NCBI GenBank assembly: GCA_030595785.1
Contig: JAUVCG010000005.1
Location: 1-34,733 of the forward strand
Reading direction: 5' to 3'
Source of the DNA: Kiritimatiellales bacterium
GTDB lineage: Bacteria > Verrucomicrobiota > Kiritimatiellia > Kiritimatiellales > Pontiellaceae
Length of the DNA stretch: 34,733 bases
The position numbers were made by a program, and so were the translations under genes. Within the stretch, counting starts at the first letter, position 1, and each line of letters starts with the position of its first letter. Below, in pieces: positions 9,114 to 17,064 of this stretch. Below the pieces are notes generated by a model. It made no database searches, was not told where the DNA came from, and was given only the letters and a program-made list of their open reading frames with translations.

Positions 9114-9686
9114 CTATTGCGATGGAATCGGTTGGGGTTGGTATTCAAACCAGTCGAACGCGGCGGAGCGAACGGAGTTGGTGTCGGGGCCGATGTAGTA
9201 GACCTTGCCATCGTCGTCGAAAAACAGCTGGGGATCGATTCCGGGCGCGGAGTTCTCGTGTGGTTCGGACCATGGGCCGGCGGGGTTTGTTGCGGTGACC
9301 ACGAAATTGCCGGTGGTGGAGGTGGAGAGATAGTTTCCCTTTCCGCGAACCACGGTGCAGGAAATGTAGAAGGTTCCTTCGTGGTGGCGGATGGCGGGGG
9401 CGAAAAGCCCTTTGTTATCGACCAGCCCATCGAGGTCGAGGTGTTCCGGATCCGACATCGCATGGCCGATTAATCGCCAGTTGACTAAATCCTTGCTGTG
9501 GTAGATCGGCAGGCCGGGAAAATACTCAAAGGTGGAGGTAACCAGATAATAATCCTCCCCGACCCGGCAGATGCTGGGGTCGGGGTTGAATCCGGGCAGG
9601 ATCGGGTTTCGATAGGTTGCGGATTCCCCCGCGAGGACTGCGCCCGCGAAGAGGGCGATTAGAAAGAATGAGAAGGGGCGGCTCAT
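9114..9686 (-). pseudogene. GH43 beta-xylosidase/arabinosidase with most of its interior deleted
   Basis: 190 residues. AAGGAG precedes the ATG and a signal peptide (FSFFLIALFAGAVLAG) is present. Residues 25-175 are the first blades of a GH43 propeller: NPILPGFNPDPSICRVGEDY contains the general-base Asp, followed by YLVTSTFEYFPGLPIYHSKD and APGIDPQLFFDDDGKVYYIG. The text then jumps at about 9175 to RSAAFDWFEYQPQPIPSQ. A (D/A)FDWFEYxP motif is, from memory, typical of the extreme C-terminus of full-length GH43 xylosidases (about 530 residues), so this looks like an in-frame deletion of some 350 residues that kept both ends. The Glu general acid and distal blades are absent. It follows the intact GH43 by 9 nt in an operon. 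Confidence 0.8.
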
Positions 9687-9695
9687 GTGGACTCC

Positions 9696-10748
9696 TTAGT
9701 TGTAGTAAGGCTCGATCAACTGAATGGTGCCGTCGGCGTTGTAGTTGAGTTCGGCCATTTTAATGTTCCGTAGGTGGGTTTCGCCGCCGGAGAGCTGGCA
9801 GTCGTGATAGAACAGATACCATTTGCCTTTGAATTCGGCGATGGAGTGGTGCGTGGTCCAGCCCAGAACCGGTGTCAGGATCGGCCCCTGATAAGTGAAC
9901 GGGCCGTATGGCGAGTCCCCGGTAGCGTAGCAAATGTTGTGTGTTTCGCCCGTTGAGTAGGAGAAGTAATACGTTCCGTTATGCTTGTGCATCCACGGAC
10001 CTTCGAAATAGCGGCGCTCCAGATCGCCAGCCAGAATCGGCGTGCCGTCCTTGTCGAGAATTTCAATTTCACGTAGCGGCTCAGCCAGGGCAACCATGTT
10101 GTCGCTGAGTTTGGCAACACGCGGAGCGATGGCCGGTTCATCATCAGCCGGGTATGCGTCTTCGCCGAATTCGCCGGTGCTCCAGCGCTGAAGCTGTCCG
10201 CCCCAGAGGCCGCCGATATAGATGTAGTATTCATTGTTGTCGTCCTGAAAAACGGCCGGATCGATACTGTAGGTACCTTTAATCCCGGTCTCTTCTGCAA
10301 CAAACGGACCTTCCGGGGAATCCCCGACCGCAACACCGACATGGAAAACACCGTCGTGACCGCGGGCCGGGAAATAGAGGTAGTATTTACCGTCTTTTTC
10401 AGCGGCATCCGGAGCCCACATCTGTTTGCCGGCCCATTTTACATCGTCGATGTCCAGGGCGCATCCGTGGTCGTTCACTTTGCCGAACGGACGGTCCAGC
10501 GAGAAGACATGGTAGTCACGCATGGCGAAATGGTCGCCGTCGTCGTTCATCGGCATGTCGGTTACAATATCGTGCGACGGATAGATATAAATTTTATCGT
10601 TAAAGACATGGGCCGACGGATCGGCGGTGTACATGTGGGTTACGAGAGGGGAGTTTTTTGGTTGCATGGATGCGGCGCGCGCTATATCGCGTGCGGTCAC
10701 GATTTCAGCATCGCTGAGGCCTTCTGTGTTCATGGTTTCTTCAGACAT
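9696..10748 (-). CDS. GH43 glycosidase, cytoplasmic (xylosidase/arabinofuranosidase-type)
   Basis: 350 residues forming a complete five-bladed GH43 propeller without a signal peptide. The three catalytic carboxylates are visible: D43 in YTADPSAHVF (general base), D163 in YSIDPAVF (pKa modulator) and E249 in RYFEGPWMHK (general acid). GWTTHHSIAEF near residue 302 provides the usual distal His. The start at 10748 has GAAGGAAGG upstream. Being cytoplasmic, it probably acts on imported xylo- or arabino-oligosaccharides. It heads a minus-strand set with a damaged secreted GH43 9 nt downstream and two beta-helix genes. The N-terminal 30 residues precede the fold and are not conserved to my eye. Substrate is inferred from family only. 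Confidence 0.88.
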   Translation of the reverse strand: MSEETMNTEGLSDAEIVTARDIARAASMQPKNSPLVTHMYTADPSAHVFNDKIYIYPSHDIVTDMPMNDDGDHFAMRDYHVFSLDRPFGKVNDHGCALDIDDVKWAGKQMWAPDAAEKDGKYYLYFPARGHDGVFHVGVAVGDSPEGPFVAEETGIKGTYSIDPAVFQDDNNEYYIYIGGLWGGQLQRWSTGEFGEDAYPADDEPAIAPRVAKLSDNMVALAEPLREIEILDKDGTPILAGDLERRYFEGPWMHKHNGTYYFSYSTGETHNICYATGDSPYGPFTYQGPILTPVLGWTTHHSIAEFKGKWYLFYHDCQLSGGETHLRNIKMAELNYNADGTIQLIEPYYN

Positions 10749-10937
10749 GATGTACCTTCCTTCTTCGGTTGAACAGGTGTGTTTCGGATGGACGAAAGTC
10801 CGTTATACTCATCGTAACAGGTTCTATTCCACCATTAATTAATTGTCTTCACGTTTCAGTCAATTCTGTTTCTTTTATGCCTTACGCTCAAATGAACCTG
10901 CCTCCATGTTCTGGCGTTCTATGAGTTGGGCGGCGGG

Positions 10938-11655
10938 CTACGCTTCGTCGAGCCACAGGACGGAGGTCACGCCGCGGGGGTAATATTTGGAGCCGATGGC
11001 CTTGAAGTCGATCATCTGGTCCGACCAGGCGAAGTAGCCACTTTCGTCGTCGAGCAACCAATCGACGTGCGCGGCATCGGAGCGGATGCCTTGCTCGTCC
11101 CATTCATAGCCGAGGATGTGCCGGATAATATGCTGGCTGAGGTAGATCTTCGAAAGCCATGAGTTCCTGCACATGTTTCCGGTAGCCAAACACAACCGGC
11201 CGGTCGCACGCGGAATCGGTGTTATCGATAGTCAGCTCGGCGAGCACGGCAGGGCATGTGGCGAATTGGAGTGCGTCGTGGTCATTTATATCCGGGTCCG
11301 GAAGGGGCATGACGGGGCTGATGATGGAAAAGGTCAGTCGCCCGGCAGTCCATGTGTCGGTTGCGACGTTGAAATTCCGCGAGATTTCCGATGATTGGAA
11401 AAGGCGGGTGCCTATTTCGTCCGCTTCCTCTTCAAGAATAGCGAAATCACTAAGGGTATCGCTTTCGTCTTCCTGAAAGGGGAGAAAGACATATTTGCCT
11501 GGTTGTTCCTCGTAGCCGATCACGACGCTCTGGTCAGCGGGCTGGCGCAACTCCAGGCCAAGGCCGCCGGTCGCTCCCTCCATGCCGAGCGTAAAGGTTG
11601 AAAAGGCACCGATCGGGGCGTGGTGTGCATTAAAAAATAATTTCTTAGGTTTCAC
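10938..11655 (-). pseudogene. GH52 beta-xylosidase reduced to its two ends
   Basis: The N-terminal piece (GTG start at 11655, AGGAG 7 nt upstream) reads KKLFFNAHHAPIGAFSTFTL, then GGLGLELRQPADQSVVIGYE and FNVATDTWTAGRLTFSIISP, a clear match to the start of GH52 beta-xylosidase. Coding similarity ends near DRPVVFGY at about 11175. From there, in another frame, NSWLSKIYLSQHIIRHILGY, SDAAHVDWLL and GSKYYPRGVTSVLWLDEA follow, the C-terminus of the same family, ending at 10938. Full GH52 enzymes are about 700 residues; roughly 160 N-terminal and 75 C-terminal residues remain, with a frame change at the junction. The catalytic core is gone. It is divergent from the GH2 remnant. Confidence 0.85.
11386..11400. 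repeat. Palindrome variant TTCCG-ATGAT-TGGAA
   Basis: One-mismatch copy of the dispersed palindrome, inside the N-terminal part of the GH52 remnant. Confidence 0.5.
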
Positions 11656-11970
11656 TAGATAGCTCCTGTTCAGTGGGTAATCACATTATCCGTATATAGA
11701 ATAAAACGGTATATGTCAGTTTGTTCGGAAAGCTTCAAGCACAAATATAGTTTATTGAATTAGAGTACAACAAGTCCGTAGATTGGGGGAATCATGAGTA
11801 TCGTTAGTCCGGATGATATCTCAAGAATTCTACTCAACGCCATTATATCCCTGAAATTATTCGCTTGCATGCCAGTGGGTTTTTTTATAAACAGGAAATA
11901 AATCGCTTTATGCTGGGTTCGGTGCGACCGGTGAACTCGGCTGATTACGGGGTAAAACGAAGGCAATGAT
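11656..11970. promoter_or_regulatory. Divergent intergenic region with a possible AraC-type remnant
   Basis: 315 bp between the GH52 remnant and the GH2 remnant, AT-rich, so probably holding both promoters. A minus-strand open stretch at about 11800-11905 reads YFLFIKKPTGMQANNFRDIM, which recalls the end of an AraC-family DNA-binding domain (F..FKK.TG....FR). There is no start, the flanking text does not continue the family, and the match is short. I list it as a possible regulator relic only. I see no other feature. Confidence 0.35.
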
Positions 11971-12706
11971 ATGGCCAGACCTAAAAACTTTGATAAAGGG
12001 ATTCACGACGAGGCCTATCTTGATCCGTTTCAGGAGGGTCTCCTCACGAGTGAATCCTTGGTGAATGATTTTGGTCGGCCGATCGAGTTGCTGAATGGCC
12101 GCTGGAGTTTTACGGTGGATCCCTACGACACCTGCCTGCGCGGGGATTGGTGGACGGAGCGGGATCGCGATGCCCGCGGCGCTTTCTTCCCGCTGGATTA
12201 TTGCTTCGATAGCTGGGAGCTTGCGGATGTTCCTTCCTGCTTCAACCTACAAAAGCCGGAATATTTCTGGTATGAAGGCCCGGCGGTCTACACCCGCGAG
12301 TTTATCTGCTACGAAGAGGCTGGCAGGGAGCGCGTCTACCTGAAGGTGGGTGCGGTGAACTATGAAGCGTTCATCTTTATCAACCGCCGGTTTGTCGGCC
12401 GCCATCTGGGTGGATCCACCCCCATGTTCGTGGATGTGACCGACTTCCTCAACCAGGAGCTCGGCAACGAAACCAACCGTGTTCTGATTGTGGCCAACAA
12501 CGACCGCAAGCCGACCCAGCTGCCGATGCACAACACGGACTGGTTCAACTATGGCGGCCTCTACCGCGACGTCGGCCTGATCCGCCTGCCGAAAACCTTC
12601 ATCGACGACACGTTTCTCGGCCTGCAAAAGGGCTCGGACTTCAAGAAGATCGATGTGGAGGTGTCGGTCGACGGGCCGGAGCAAAACGGAACGGCGACGG
12701 TCAAAA

Positions 12707-12721
12707 TTCCAGAGCTTGGAA
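12707..12721. repeat. Palindrome TTCCA-GAGCT-TGGAA
   Basis: Exact copy of the dispersed palindrome inside the GH2 remnant. A second copy follows after two bases in a different codon phase. Confidence 0.7.
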
Positions 12722-12723
12722 TT

Positions 12724-12738
12724 TTCCAATCATTGGAA
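12724..12738. repeat. Palindrome TTCCA-ATCAT-TGGAA
   Basis: Exact copy of the dispersed palindrome, in tandem with the copy at 12707 and about 10 bp before the GH2 frameshift. Confidence 0.7.
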
Positions 12739-13175
12739 ATCAAGGAAGGGGAGCATCGCGCTCGATGCCGAGCCGGAGCTGTGGAGCCCGGACAACCCGA
12801 AGCTCTACGAGGTGGCCATCTCCTATGGAAGCGACACGCTGACCGAAAAGATCGGGTTCCGCGAAATTTCCACCTGCGGCACCGATATCCTGCTCAACGG
12901 CAAGCCCGTCAAGCTCAAGGGAATCTCTTGCCACGAGGAGAGCGCCGTCGGCGGCAAGACCATGACCGAGGCGGAAATCCCTCCGCTGTCCGCGCAGAAC
13001 CAATACGCATCAGCACCACTTTTACAATCGGAAAGGATTGCTGGACGAGACGAAAACGCACAGGAAGCTGGCCTTCAATGTATTGAAGGACTTCTATGCC
13101 GAGTGGGAATAGAGTGAATTTACGCCGGTCAAGGCGGAATATTAATTGAAAACGCAGTTACAAAAGGAAAAAACC

Positions 13176-14975
13176 ATGAGTGAAATAGACAAGCGTAATG
13201 AATTTATCGAAGGCCTTCTCGGCAAAATGTCGTTGGAGGAAAAAGTGGGGCAGTGCTTCACGTTTTCCTGGCGCGGCTCCATCATCACCCCGTCGGTCAA
13301 GGCCCTGATCGAAAAGCTGCATGTCGGTGGCCTGCGCATCGAGCCCTACACGGCCGAGTCGGCCCGTTCGACCTACTATGGCAAGACCCTGGCGGATGAC
13401 GACTATGAAAAGCCGGAAGGTTATTTCGACACCCCGAAGACCTACTTCACGGCGAAGACCCCCTCCAACTATGTTCAGCCGAACGAATACGCGGAGTGCA
13501 TCAACGAGCTGCAGGACATCGCGGCCAAGAGTTCGGGCGGAATTCCGCTGAACATCTGCACCGACAACGAAGGCGCCTGCACCAACGATTTCCAGTTCGG
13601 CGGCATGCCCGGCTACCCGGCCCTGATGGGACTGGCCGCCAGCGGCGACCTGAAGCTGACCGAGGAAGTCGGCAAGTCCATTGCGAAACAGCTGCGCGCG
13701 GTCGGCATCACCATGCTGCACTCGCCGGTTTGCGACATCAACGTGAACGCCGCCAACCCGGAAATCCGCTTCCGCGGCTTCTCCGACGATCCGGAAAAGG
13801 TTTCCGAGTTCGTTGCGGCCTTTTCGACGGGACTGATCGAAGGCGGAATCATTCCGATGGCCAAGCACTACCCGGGCCGCGGCGACTCCTCCACCGACGC
13901 CCACTACGAACTCGAACAGATCAACGTGGACAAGGATCGCCTGCTCGACGTCGAGCTGCGCCCGTACAAGCGCATGATCGAGAAGGGCTGCCTCAAGGGC
14001 GTCATGACCTGCCACAGCGCCTATCCGCTGGTGGTGGGCGAAGATCTTCCGGCGACGCTCTCCAAGGTGCTCGTCACCGACATCCTGCGCAAGGAGCTTG
14101 GCTTCGACGGCGTCATCACCTCCGATGCCATGGGCATGGGCGCGATCGTCAATCGTTACGGCCTGCCGAACGCCTGCGTGATGGCGCTTAAGGCCGGGGT
14201 CAACCTGATGCTGGTCAAGTCCGACGACAGCACCCGCGAGCAGGTCTACTACCGCATGCTCGAAGCCGCCCGCACCGGCGAGGTTTCCACGAAGCTGCTC
14301 GAAGGTTCCATCCGCAAGGTGCTTGAAGCCAAGTATGACCAAGGGCTCTTCGACAATGCCCAGGTCGATGCTCCGGCCGCCCCGTCGATCGTCCGTTCCA
14401 AGGAAATCCTCGACGCCGCCCAGCAGTCCGCCGAAAAATCGCTGACGCTGATGCGCGACGAAGCCGGCCTGCTGCCGCTCAAGCAGGATCAGAAGGTTCT
14501 GGTTATCGAACAGCTCAAGATGGCCGAGTTCACCCCGAACGACACGTATCAGGGTCACTGGCGTTTGAACGCCGCGATTCTGAAGCAGTCCGACAATGTC
14601 ATCAATGCCGACTGCTCGTTTGTTGCGACCGACGAAGAGTCCGACTTCCTCTGCGCCGTTGCGAAGAACGAAGCTGACGTCGTGGTGGTCACTAACTTCT
14701 TCTGGCGCCACGCCGGCGGAGCCAACACCAAGTTTGTCCAGCGTCTGATTGACGAAGGCAATAAGGTGGTGGTCGTCACCAATGATCCGTATGCAGAAGG
14801 CGCTCCGGCCACCGCCGGCACGGTGCTCAACTGCTGGAGCCTGATGGGCGAGTCCTCGAAGGAAGTTGCCGAGGTTCTTTACGGCAAGAAGGAAGCCACC
14901 GGCACCTTGCCGGTAAACAACTACCAAGAATACATTGGGCAGGCCGAGGAAGCCGCCGAACTGGTTTCTGCATAA
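13176..14975 (+). CDS. GH3 glycosidase with NagZ-type catalytic motif
   Basis: 599 residues, no signal peptide, start at 13176 with AAAAGGA upstream (an in-frame TTG at 13146 is less likely). The N-terminal TIM barrel carries the nucleophile D317 in VITSDAMGMG. The loop KHYPGRGDSSTDAH (230-243) matches the K-H-x-P-G-x-G-D...D-x-H motif in which His, here H243, acts as general acid/base in NagZ-type beta-N-acetylhexosaminidases and related GH3 phosphorylases. Residues about 420-590 form the C-terminal alpha/beta sandwich. It appears intact, unlike the GH2 gene just upstream. A cytoplasmic role on imported oligosaccharides is likely; hexosaminidase versus another specificity is not decided by sequence alone. 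A strong terminator follows. Confidence 0.88.
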   Translation: MSEIDKRNEFIEGLLGKMSLEEKVGQCFTFSWRGSIITPSVKALIEKLHVGGLRIEPYTAESARSTYYGKTLADDDYEKPEGYFDTPKTYFTAKTPSNYVQPNEYAECINELQDIAAKSSGGIPLNICTDNEGACTNDFQFGGMPGYPALMGLAASGDLKLTEEVGKSIAKQLRAVGITMLHSPVCDINVNAANPEIRFRGFSDDPEKVSEFVAAFSTGLIEGGIIPMAKHYPGRGDSSTDAHYELEQINVDKDRLLDVELRPYKRMIEKGCLKGVMTCHSAYPLVVGEDLPATLSKVLVTDILRKELGFDGVITSDAMGMGAIVNRYGLPNACVMALKAGVNLMLVKSDDSTREQVYYRMLEAARTGEVSTKLLEGSIRKVLEAKYDQGLFDNAQVDAPAAPSIVRSKEILDAAQQSAEKSLTLMRDEAGLLPLKQDQKVLVIEQLKMAEFTPNDTYQGHWRLNAAILKQSDNVINADCSFVATDEESDFLCAVAKNEADVVVVTNFFWRHAGGANTKFVQRLIDEGNKVVVVTNDPYAEGAPATAGTVLNCWSLMGESSKEVAEVLYGKKEATGTLPVNNYQEYIGQAEEAAELVSA

Positions 14976-14990
14976 ACAGAACGACATGTA

Positions 14991-15028
14991 CACAAGGGAA
15001 TCTATGGCGGATTCCCTTGTGCGCTTTT
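14991..15028 (+). terminator. Rho-independent terminator after GH3
   Basis: Perfect 12-bp inverted repeat CACAAGGGAATC / GATTCCCTTGTG (14991-15002 and 15010-15021) with a 7-nt loop, followed by CGCTTTT. It lies 15 nt after the GH3 stop and before the ribosome site of DUF2264, so it likely ends or attenuates GH3 transcription. Confidence 0.85.
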
Positions 15029-15046
15029 AAGGAAGGAAGGTTAACG

Positions 15047-17050
15047 ATGGCTTTTAAGATTCAGAATCCCGACTACACCCTGAGCCCCGAAACGGGTATG
15101 ACCCGCCAGCATTGGATTGAGGCCGGCACGTTTATCCTGAACGGCGTCTTCAAGCATGTTCCATCGTTCGATGCTCCGATCATCCTGCCGAAGCAGAGCG
15201 ATGTGATCTACCCGAAAGAGGGCGATCCCGCGTGGCGCTTCAAGTCGGAGGAATACGAGGGGCTCTCGCGCACTTTCCTGATGGCCGCGCCGCTGATCAA
15301 TGCGGTGCCGGATCTCGAATGCGGCGGATACAAATTGGCCGACTACTATGCCAACCAGATCCTGCTGGCCACCGATCCGGAGTCCGAGCGATATCTCGGC
15401 ACCATCAGCGAGTTGCTGGCGGAATACGGCCCCGGCTGGTACCAGCACACCGTCGAAGGCGCCGCGCTCACGATCAGCCTGATGAACTCCCGCGAGCAGA
15501 TCTGGGATAAATATACGCAGGAGCAAAAAGACCAGGTGGCCGCCTTCATCAGCGACTATGCCCACAGCAAGACGCTCTCGCACAACTGGCGCTTCTTCAA
15601 CGTCCTGATGCTGACCTTCCTGAAGGTCAACGGCTACGACCACGACGAAGGCCTGCTGCAGGACCACCTCCAGCACATCATGGCGCTCTATGCCGGCGAC
15701 GGCTGGTACCGCGATCTCGGCTTCGACTACTACACCCCTTGGGGCTTCCATTTCTACGGCCCGATCTGGTGCGAGTGGTACGGCAACGAGCACGAGCCGG
15801 AGCTGGCGAAGATTATCGAGCAGCGCCACGCCGAATTCATGCAGACCTACCCGCTCATGTTCAGCCGCGAAGGCCACCAGCTCATGTATGGCCGCAGCAT
15901 CATCTACCGCTTCGCCGCCAGCGCCCCGCTCTCCACCGCGTTCATGCTCAAGCAATCGCCGGCCGACCCGGGCTGGATGCGCCGCATTGCCTCGGCCAAC
16001 ATCATGCAGTTCATCGGCCGCGACGATTTCTACACCGACGATGGGGTTCCCTGCCTCGGCTACTACGGTCCGTGGGATCCCATGGTCCAGTTCTACAGCT
16101 GCGCCACCAGCCCGTTCTGGATGGCGAAAGCATTTGTCTGCCTGACGCTGCCGGAAGACAGTCCCTTCTGGACCGCCACCGAAAATAACGGCGAGTGGGA
16201 CGCCATCGGCGACGGCTTCAAGACCGTGACCCTGCCGGGGCCGGGCCTGACCATCACCGCCGATGGCAAAACCGGCACCAGCAGCGTCCAGATGGGCAAG
16301 ATTAAGTCATCGGAAGGCTATAACAACCTGCCGCCATACTACAGCCGTCTGGCGTTCAACTCCGACTTCCCGTGGGAAGACGACAACACCGATGGTGCCG
16401 TGCCCATGCAGTACTGCGCCACCGAGCTCGACTATCCCGAAGACCGCCTGCTGCCCTACAGCGTCGGCTTCGCCGGCGAGCGCGACGGCGTGGTCTACCG
16501 CCACGTGGAAGTGAAAGCGCACCACGACGTGCCGGGCCGTTTCGATCTGGCCGATATCGTTGTGCCGGGGGGACTGCTGCGCGTTGACCGTCAGCGTCTC
16601 TCCACCCGTCACGAAGTGTCGCTCGGCCATTACGGCCTGCCGCACATCGACGGTGTTGCCGCTAAGGTTGAGAAGCGTGATGTGAACGGAAACGACTGTT
16701 TGATCGCCTCCATCCCGGGCCGTCAGGTTGCCATGGTTGCACTGAATGGCTGGGACGGGCTCGACAGCCTGGTTCACACCGGCAAACATCCGGAAGCCGC
16801 CGATAGCACCGTGATTTTTGCCAAGCGTCGCCGTGAAGAGCACTATCAGGGCATGCCCCTGCTGGTTGCCTTGATGCTGCAGAAGACCGACGACGCTCCA
16901 TTCACGGACGAAGAGCTTTCGGTCGTGAAGACATTCGAACCAGTCGCGTGGTTGAAGGGCGGACAGCCCATGGGCGCGAAGATTGAGCTGTCGGACGGCC
17001 GCACTTTCAAGGTCGACTACGGTCATATCGAAGGCAACGTTTCATACTAA
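15047..17050 (+). CDS. DUF2264 domain protein
   Basis: 667 residues, start at 15047 (GGAAGGAAGG upstream; an earlier in-frame start at 15017 lies inside the terminator's T tract and is unlikely). Residues about 10-380 match DUF2264: MTRQHWIEAGTFILNGVFKH, then YGPGWYQHTVEGAALTISLM, NWRFFNVLMLTFLKVNGYDH and WYRDLGFDYYTPWGFHFYGP. This is an alpha/alpha-toroid fold found in polysaccharide-utilisation loci; a beta-rich C-terminal domain (about 410-660) follows. No signal peptide is visible. The fold and context suggest a glycosidase or lyase acting on oligosaccharides, but I know of no settled reaction for this exact type. It is followed by two sulfatases at short spacing. Confidence 0.85.
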   Translation: MAFKIQNPDYTLSPETGMTRQHWIEAGTFILNGVFKHVPSFDAPIILPKQSDVIYPKEGDPAWRFKSEEYEGLSRTFLMAAPLINAVPDLECGGYKLADYYANQILLATDPESERYLGTISELLAEYGPGWYQHTVEGAALTISLMNSREQIWDKYTQEQKDQVAAFISDYAHSKTLSHNWRFFNVLMLTFLKVNGYDHDEGLLQDHLQHIMALYAGDGWYRDLGFDYYTPWGFHFYGPIWCEWYGNEHEPELAKIIEQRHAEFMQTYPLMFSREGHQLMYGRSIIYRFAASAPLSTAFMLKQSPADPGWMRRIASANIMQFIGRDDFYTDDGVPCLGYYGPWDPMVQFYSCATSPFWMAKAFVCLTLPEDSPFWTATENNGEWDAIGDGFKTVTLPGPGLTITADGKTGTSSVQMGKIKSSEGYNNLPPYYSRLAFNSDFPWEDDNTDGAVPMQYCATELDYPEDRLLPYSVGFAGERDGVVYRHVEVKAHHDVPGRFDLADIVVPGGLLRVDRQRLSTRHEVSLGHYGLPHIDGVAAKVEKRDVNGNDCLIASIPGRQVAMVALNGWDGLDSLVHTGKHPEAADSTVIFAKRRREEHYQGMPLLVALMLQKTDDAPFTDEELSVVKTFEPVAWLKGGQPMGAKIELSDGRTFKVDYGHIEGNVSY

Positions 17051-17064
17051 GAAAGGGAGTTCCG

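Larger units (their letters stand above)
11971..13112 (+). pseudogene. GH2 beta-glucuronidase-like gene with frameshift and internal deletion
   Basis: The first part (ATG at 11971, GAAGG upstream, no signal peptide) reads as a GH2 sugar-binding domain and start of the immunoglobulin-like domain: LNGRWSFTVDPYD, VYLKVGAVNYEAFIFINRRF, NYGGLYRDVGLIRLP. At the GGGG run near 12748-12751 the frame shifts; removing one G restores KEGSIALDAEPELWSPDNP. That frame continues into LLNGKPVKLKGISCHEES and TEAEI at about 12985, the entry to the catalytic barrel. The barrel is absent. A third frame then gives [20 protein letters not shown] and ends KDFYAEWE at 13112, a typical GH2 glucuronidase C-terminus. 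Thus one indel and one deletion of roughly 220 residues; both catalytic Glu are gone. Two palindrome copies lie just before the frameshift. Confidence 0.85.

Noticed and set aside
13158-14993. 611-codon open frame on the minus strand opposite GH3
   Set aside because: It mirrors the GH3 gene almost exactly and lacks any recognisable motif; GC-rich codon use in the real gene keeps the opposite strand open.
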